Shown: in pieces, positions 5,026-9,386 of the stretch | How the letters are laid out: each line of letters begins with the position of its first letter | How positions within the stretch are numbered: the stretch's first letter is position 1 | Assembly: GCA_012267605.1 (NCBI GenBank) | Contig: JAAXGF010000166.1 | Location: 1 to 9,386 of the forward strand | DNA: 9,386 nucleotides | From: Alphaproteobacteria bacterium | GTDB lineage: Bacteria > Pseudomonadota > Alphaproteobacteria > JAAXGF01 | Reading direction: 5' to 3' | Position numbers and translations under genes: made by a program | Notes under the pieces: model-generated | What the model saw: only the letters and a program-made list of their open reading frames with translations | Database searches by the model: none | Told to the model about the DNA's origin: nothing

Positions 5026-5883
5026 ATGGCTAAAAGAAAATCCTTGGGCACATTGGATATCGCGTCGCGGTTAAAGACGCTCAACCCAAGTACTTCAGCG
5101 AATCAATTCAGGACAAATTTGGACCTGGATAAATTGGTTTCGATCATTGCTGTCGCGAACCTCAAAGGTGGCGTCGGCAAAAGCACTATTGCGGTCAACC
5201 TTGCCTGTGAACTTGCGAAACACCAGAAGGTCGTGCTCATCGACGCAGATCTGCAGGGAACCGCAAGCAGCTGGGCGGAGCAGGACCAACTACCGATCGA
5301 AGTCAAGGCGCTGCCGCTTGAGGCCGATACCGACGCCGAAACTTGGGTAAACCACGTTCTCGGACAGAAAGCCGATCATGTAATCATAGATTGCCCACCT
5401 CACGTCGGCCCTTCGACATTCGGCGCAATCGGCATCTCGGACATGACCCTCGTACCCGTCATGCCATCTGGTACCGATCTGATGGCTACAGTACCGGCGA
5501 TCCAAATCATTCGCGCAGCACAATCCGTGCGCAGAGACCGCGGGCCTTTGTGTCTGCTTGTCCCAAGCCGGGTGGACCGGCGGACCGCTGCCGGCCGGGA
5601 AATTGAGGCGACATTGGAGACCCTTGGCGAACCAGTAAGTCCGTGCGTTCGCCAAAGAACCGCGTTGGTCGACGCGTTCAGCACCGGGACCTGGATCGGT
5701 GAATTCGCCCCGGGAAGCGACGCCCACGAGGACATCAAGGCCCTTGCGACGACTGTCAAACGGCGTTGGTTGATGGAGCTAAGGCAAATGCGCGACGATC
5801 AGCGAACCAGCCGCACTACTTGGCGACCACCGCGCAGCAATGGTGCGGTGAGTGACACAGAAACGCATGCTGTATCCCTGTAA
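5026..5883 (+). CDS. Orphan ParA/MinD-type ATPase
   Basis: A 285-residue ATPase of the deviant-Walker (ParA/MinD) superfamily, which segregates plasmids or chromosomes or positions cellular cargo by nucleotide-dependent dimerisation and binding to DNA or membrane. Motifs are intact: KGGVGKST at 47-54 with the signature lysine Lys47, Walker A' LIDADLQGTASSW at 71-83, Walker B VIIDCPP at 119-125, and LVPVMPSGTDLMA at 142-154. The N-terminal 36 residues are basic and precede the fold. The tail (about 245-285) is Arg-rich then polar, with no recognised motif. The ATG at 5026 is chosen because residues MAKRKS begin a plausible N-terminus and GAAAGG lies 8 bases upstream. The open frame reaches back to 4873, but that extension is Trp- and Cys-rich, unlike the family, and covers the repeat cluster. 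No parB-like gene is adjacent, so the partner and cargo are unknown. Confidence 0.85.
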   Translation: MAKRKSLGTLDIASRLKTLNPSTSANQFRTNLDLDKLVSIIAVANLKGGVGKSTIAVNLACELAKHQKVVLIDADLQGTASSWAEQDQLPIEVKALPLEADTDAETWVNHVLGQKADHVIIDCPPHVGPSTFGAIGISDMTLVPVMPSGTDLMATVPAIQIIRAAQSVRRDRGPLCLLVPSRVDRRTAAGREIEATLETLGEPVSPCVRQRTALVDAFSTGTWIGEFAPGSDAHEDIKALATTVKRRWLMELRQMRDDQRTSRTTWRPPRSNGAVSDTETHAVSL

Positions 5884-5932
5884 CGTCTCTACCCTATTCG
5901 CGTAAGAAGCCGCCAAGCACTATCGGGAAGAA

Positions 5933-5957
5933 ACGCGGTGGGAGTCACCCACCGTGT
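5933..5957. other. Stem-loop between parA and the methyltransferase gene
   Basis: CGGTGGG (5936-5942), loop AGTCA, and CCCACCG (5948-5954) form a perfect 7-bp stem, extendable to 10 pairs (5933-5957) with one G-U. No T-run follows, so it is not a canonical intrinsic terminator. It may attenuate or stabilise the transcript between the two genes, or act as an operator. Confidence 0.45.
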
Positions 5958-5992
5958 GGACATGGGTTCGAGGGCGCTGATAGTTTCTCCCC

Positions 5993-7549
5993 GTGACCGA
6001 ATCAGTACAGCCTCTGGAATCCAAGAGTCAGTCGGTACCTCCGACCGACGACTGTCTGCGCATTGGAGCCGAGAAAATCTTGGTACCGCTGAAGCCAACG
6101 CCTCAGGGGACAATCCGGCTGCCGTCCGCATTCCGTGACGATTCCGGCAAACCACGGTTTGTCATGGAATTCGCCGAATCCTACGCTCAGGATCTGGGCA
6201 TTGGGCACCTCATCGTCCATGAAACGCTTTGCGGCGGTTTCGAAGCGCCGACGCGGAAATTTATAGACGCCCATCTTAGGCCAGGGGACATCTTTATCGA
6301 TGTCGGCGCCCACTGGGGCGTGCACACCCTTACCGCAGCCTCGCGCTGGCCAGGTCAGATCGATGTCTTGGCGATTGAGCCTGTCCCTTCAAATTTGACC
6401 AACTTGATACGCATGGTTCGGACCAACGCGGCGGCCACTGATTCGGTGGAGATAATCGCCGCGGCGGCGGGCGCGCGCGCCGGCACCGCGAAATTGCGCG
6501 CCAATACCACCATGGGCCACAGCGTGTCGGACATTCCCATTCGCCCCCTTCGTCCAGGGGCCGCACGCTTCGCCGTTCCCATTATCACATTAGATTCATT
6601 GCTTGCGGAACGACCAGATTTTGCCGGCCGGCGGATTATGGTCAAAGCCGACGTGGAAGGATGTGAACCGGATGTCATCGCCGGCGCGCGACGCACGCTC
6701 GCCAGCGGCCGCGTTTCTGCTGTGATTTGGGAGAAAGGTGATGGCTACGGTGATCCCAAGCTTCGCAGTCGCTATGACGCCATGATGGCCGAGCTCGAAT
6801 CGCTCGGCTTTAGACATTTCCGTTTCCCTCATCTCTATGCGGGGGGACCGCTGATTCCAATCGCGCCAACCCATGAGTGCTTCAACGTCTTTAGCTTGGC
6901 ACCGCATTTCGAACGGCAGCACGCCTACGTGAACCCCTTGGGCGTGCGAGCGTCGATTCACGAACCCTTGACGCCTCCCACCGCCGCAGAGGAATGGACG
7001 GCACGGGTAAAGGAGTTCATCGCCGCGAAGGCCAGCGACCCGCACCATTGGACGGATCAACAACGGCTACGCGAAGGTGCTGCCGAACGCGCCAAGCTCG
7101 CTGCGCGCCTGGTGCCCGACGGAGCACGTATCCTTGATGTTGGCTGCGGCGCATTGGCCTTGCGGACTGCGATTGGAGGACGCAGCCACTATACGCCAGC
7201 CGACATCGTGCCCTGGATGCCGGAATGCCTGGTAATCGATCTAAACCAGGGGATATTTCCCGAGGGTTCATACGATTGTATCGCCATACTCGAGGTGTTG
7301 GAATTCGTCCACGATGTTGCGTCAGTTTTGGGTTGGGCGGCGAACATCGTCGATCACCTGATCTGCAGTTATCGATTTAGCCCACAAGGAGACACCAGCG
7401 GGAAGGCCGGTATCGGACGTCATCGACGCGGCTGGGTGAATGATTTTTCCGAAGACCAATTTCACGGCCTGTTATCGAATGCAGGATGGCGGATCGAAAA
7501 CCGAGTGATAGAACCACCGTTCACCCTTTTCGATTGTCGCCGAGATTGA
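5993..7549 (+). CDS. Two-domain methyltransferase: FkbM domain plus second class I SAM domain
   Basis: A 518-residue protein with two SAM-dependent methyltransferase domains. Residues about 100-280 form an FkbM-family domain: motif I FIDVGAHWGV (101-110), the acidic AIEP (127-130) and the family signature VKADVEGCEPDVIAGA (217-232). FkbM enzymes usually O-methylate sugars or other small acceptors. Residues about 350-500 form a second class I domain: RILDVGCG (379-386), SYDCIAILEVLEFVHDV (426-442) and FSEDQFHGLLSNAGW (485-499). The linker (about 300-350) has no motif. The GTG at 5993 is the first possible start because a TAG at 5981-5983 is in frame; there is no clear Shine-Dalgarno, and the first downstream in-frame ATG is at Met58. 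The stop directly abuts the ATG of the SDR gene. The substrate is unknown; polysaccharide or glycan methylation is inference. Confidence 0.85.
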   Translation: MTESVQPLESKSQSVPPTDDCLRIGAEKILVPLKPTPQGTIRLPSAFRDDSGKPRFVMEFAESYAQDLGIGHLIVHETLCGGFEAPTRKFIDAHLRPGDIFIDVGAHWGVHTLTAASRWPGQIDVLAIEPVPSNLTNLIRMVRTNAAATDSVEIIAAAAGARAGTAKLRANTTMGHSVSDIPIRPLRPGAARFAVPIITLDSLLAERPDFAGRRIMVKADVEGCEPDVIAGARRTLASGRVSAVIWEKGDGYGDPKLRSRYDAMMAELESLGFRHFRFPHLYAGGPLIPIAPTHECFNVFSLAPHFERQHAYVNPLGVRASIHEPLTPPTAAEEWTARVKEFIAAKASDPHHWTDQQRLREGAAERAKLAARLVPDGARILDVGCGALALRTAIGGRSHYTPADIVPWMPECLVIDLNQGIFPEGSYDCIAILEVLEFVHDVASVLGWAANIVDHLICSYRFSPQGDTSGKAGIGRHRRGWVNDFSEDQFHGLLSNAGWRIENRVIEPPFTLFDCRRD

Positions 7550-8422
7550 ATGTTGGCCGAACAGAGACGCCTTTTTTGTTTTGGACTTGGCTACTGCGCC
7601 CAAGCTTTGGGAAGAAAGCTAATCAACGACGGCTGGACGGTCGCAGGTACGTGCCGTAGTGAGGCCCGCCGCCGCACACTTTCTGCCGACGGTTTCCAGA
7701 CATTCCTTTTCGACCGAGACCGGCCGCTAGCCGAACCATCGGCAGCCCTCGCGGGCACGACCCATCTCCTTGTCTCGGTACCTCCAGACCAACGAGGCGA
7801 CCCGGTGCTCGACGCGCATACCGCCGATATTGGTGTGCTCGAATCCCTGTCTTGGGTCGCCTACCTCTCCACGACCGGCGTGTACGGCAACCACGACGGC
7901 GGCTGGGTTGACGAAACTACCGTCCCGTCTCCGACCACCGACCGCAGCCGCTGGCGCCTCGCGGCGGAACAAGCATGGTGTTCGCTCGAATTCGCCCCGG
8001 TACAAGTCTTTCGCCTGGCCGGCATTTATGGGGGCGGGCGCAACCAGTTTGCTGGCGTGCGCGCTGGTACCGCTCAAAGAATCGACAAGCCTGGACAGGT
8101 TTTTTCGCGCGTTCACGTTGCCGATATCACATCGAGCTTGACCGCCTCTATGGCCCGTCCCCACCACGGCCGCGTTTACAATCTGTGCGACGACGAACCA
8201 GCGCCGTCAGAAGCCGTAGTCAGATACGCGTGCGAGCTGCTGGGCCGAGACCCCCCGCCTCTAATCCCGTTCGAGTCGGCTAGTTTATCGCCCATGGCAA
8301 GAAGCTTTTACCGGGACAACCGCCGGGTAAGAAACGATCGTATCAAGGCCGAATTGGGCGTGAGTTTACGCTTCCCCAATTACCGAATTGGGCTAAAGGC
8401 CATCCTCGCCGAAGAAAAATAA
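7550..8422 (+). CDS. Atypical SDR-family NAD(P)-dependent oxidoreductase (YeeZ-like)
   Basis: A 290-residue extended or atypical short-chain dehydrogenase/reductase. The N-terminal nucleotide-binding loop is FGLGYCAQALGRKL (residues 11-24). Family blocks follow in order: THLLVSVPPD (71-80), YLSTTGVYGNHDGGWVDETT (105-124), FRLAGIYGGGRN (154-165), KPGQVFSRVHVADI (180-193), VYNLCDDEPAP (209-219) and LSPMARSFYRDNRRV (246-260). The classical Tyr-x3-Lys pair is absent; the equivalent region reads RSRWRLAAEQAW, as in other members of this YeeZ-like group. The reaction is therefore unassigned, and a nucleotide-sugar or other epimerase/reductase role is only inferred. The ATG at 7550 immediately follows the preceding stop (TGAATG), so translation is probably coupled to the methyltransferase. 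The family is common in alphaproteobacteria. Confidence 0.88.
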   Translation: MLAEQRRLFCFGLGYCAQALGRKLINDGWTVAGTCRSEARRRTLSADGFQTFLFDRDRPLAEPSAALAGTTHLLVSVPPDQRGDPVLDAHTADIGVLESLSWVAYLSTTGVYGNHDGGWVDETTVPSPTTDRSRWRLAAEQAWCSLEFAPVQVFRLAGIYGGGRNQFAGVRAGTAQRIDKPGQVFSRVHVADITSSLTASMARPHHGRVYNLCDDEPAPSEAVVRYACELLGRDPPPLIPFESASLSPMARSFYRDNRRVRNDRIKAELGVSLRFPNYRIGLKAILAEEK

Positions 8423-8453
8423 TTGTTTGTTTGCTTGCAGTTCGGCTCGTCTT

Positions 8454-8458
8454 GGAGG
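8454..8458 (+). promoter_or_regulatory. Strong Shine-Dalgarno without a standard start codon behind it
   Basis: GGAGG at 8454-8458 is the best ribosome-binding sequence before the ankyrin gene, but the codons at normal distance are ATT (8467) and CTG (8470), both in the ankyrin frame. The first ATG is at 8497, 38 bases away. Either a rare start codon is used or the match is chance. Confidence 0.3.
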
Positions 8459-8496
8459 CAAACTTCATTCTGTCGACAACACGAAGCGATTTTTCG

Positions 8497-9386
8497 ATGG
8501 CACACTCAAAGATTTCGAAAATCCCGGTGTTTAGCGGGAATCGCATGATCGGTAGACGGTATAGCATGGTGGTGCTGTCCCTCGTCGCGATCATTTCGCT
8601 CGGTGGTGTTTCGCAGGCCAGTCAGTTGCACGAAGCTGTCGTTAGGGGCACGATTCCCCAGTTGCAAGTGCTGATCAGCGAAGGTGCCGACGTAAATGCG
8701 GTCGATGAAAACCGCGACACGCCTTTGCACATAGCGGTGCGTACCGGTCGAAATACTATCGCTGAGTTTCTCCTTGGACACGGTGCGAAAATCAATGCCA
8801 GAGCTCGGGATGGCAGCAGACCCTTGCACCTCGCCATTCCGCAAGGCCATTCCGTCATGGTCAAGCTCCTCATTGAGAAGGGCGCCAACGTGAACGCCAA
8901 AGACAATGACGGGCGTACACCGCTCCTCCTAGCGGCAGAACATAGCTACAAGGAAATTGCTAGGGATCTGTTGAACCAGGGGGCCAGCGTAGACATCGGA
9001 AGCAAAGACGGAAGCAAACCTTTGCACGCCGCCGCGCTTAGAAATGATCGGGAAATGGTCGAAATCTTGGTCCGCCACGGGGCCAATGTTGATACGCGAG
9101 ACGCCTTGGGCGGTACCGCACTTCACATTGCCGCGAAGAATGGACGCAGGGCCATGGCGGAGCTTTTAATTCGGAAACGCGCCGCAGTATATGCCAAGGA
9201 CAATGACGGCCGATCAACGTTGCACATCGCGGTCGCCGCCGGACGTGCTGATATGTCGGAGACCTTAATTCGCCACGGCGCGGACGTGAATGAGACAGAC
9301 AATAGCGGCGCTACCCCGTTGCACACCGCGATCGCGACCGGCCATTATGGGATGGCTCAGTTACTAGTTCGAAACGGGGCCGACTT
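8497..9386 (+). CDS. Exported ankyrin-repeat protein (C-terminus beyond the right edge)
   Basis: The frame is open to the end of the window: 296 residues and incomplete. After an N-terminal basic region (RRYS) comes a hydrophobic stretch, MVVLSLVAIISLGGV, ending in VSQA-SQ, which looks like a cleavable signal peptide, so the protein should be in the periplasm or secreted. Ankyrin repeats of exactly 33 residues follow: 42-74, 75-107, 108-140, 141-173, 174-206, 207-239, 240-272 and an eighth cut off by the edge at 273-296. They carry the TPLHIA and GADVN hallmarks, for example in repeats 2, 3 and 7. Ankyrin arrays bind protein partners; no catalytic domain is visible. The start is uncertain: ATG 8497, ATG 8545 (Met17, giving a compact 25-residue signal peptide) or a rare start near 8467 behind GGAGG. 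It lies 74 bp after the SDR gene, same strand, possibly the same transcript. Confidence 0.9.
   Translation, partial: MAHSKISKIPVFSGNRMIGRRYSMVVLSLVAIISLGGVSQASQLHEAVVRGTIPQLQVLISEGADVNAVDENRDTPLHIAVRTGRNTIAEFLLGHGAKINARARDGSRPLHLAIPQGHSVMVKLLIEKGANVNAKDNDGRTPLLLAAEHSYKEIARDLLNQGASVDIGSKDGSKPLHAAALRNDREMVEILVRHGANVDTRDALGGTALHIAAKNGRRAMAELLIRKRAAVYAKDNDGRSTLHIAVAAGRADMSETLIRHGADVNETDNSGATPLHTAIATGHYGMAQLLVRNGAD
8620..9386 (+). repeat. Ankyrin repeat array, 99-bp units
   Basis: Seven complete 99-bp units and one partial encode the 33-residue ankyrin repeats. Units differ clearly in DNA sequence, so this is not a recent tandem expansion. The segment KDNDGR recurs in the third and sixth repeats. 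Confidence 0.9.

Overview
The window reads as a chromosomal segment of an alphaproteobacterium, inferred from the family flavour of GltB, GltD, UppP and the SDR protein and from moderately high GC; no finer placement is supported. No rRNA, tRNA, CRISPR array, transposase or integrase was seen.

Layout. Positions 1-2154 (minus strand) hold a nitrogen-assimilation operon: gltD (NADPH-side small subunit of glutamate synthase) followed by the 5' part of gltB, which runs off the left edge. A 318-bp divergent intergenic region with two perfect palindromes separates gltD from uppP (plus strand, undecaprenyl-diphosphate phosphatase, probable TTG start). Then comes a small lipoprotein with tandem 11-residue helical repeats.

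From about 3686 to 5025 the sequence is gene-poor, partly AT-rich and looks accessory: a possible decayed flavoprotein fragment, a mini-unit (-10-like box, 17-bp palindrome, Shine-Dalgarno, 26-codon hydrophobic ORF), an excisionase/MerR-like HTH gene on the minus strand, a good CRP/FNR-like palindrome upstream of it, and a cluster of short direct and inverted repeats leading into an orphan ParA-type ATPase gene with no ParB beside it.

After parA and a stem-loop, a two-domain methyltransferase (FkbM domain plus a second class I SAM domain) is joined stop-to-start (TGAATG) to an atypical SDR oxidoreductase/epimerase-like gene. This suggests co-translation and perhaps a shared role, possibly in sugar or polysaccharide modification. 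The window ends inside an exported ankyrin-repeat protein with at least seven full 33-residue repeats and an eighth that is cut off.

How it fits together. gltD-gltB supplies glutamate and uppP recycles the lipid carrier for cell-wall synthesis; both are housekeeping. The stretch between uppP and the SDR gene looks like an insertion of lineage-specific genes. The best candidates for something undescribed are the ParA with its upstream repeat cluster and HTH neighbour, the small hydrophobic ORF under a palindrome, and the double methyltransferase coupled to the SDR. No complete new system can be demonstrated from the sequence alone.
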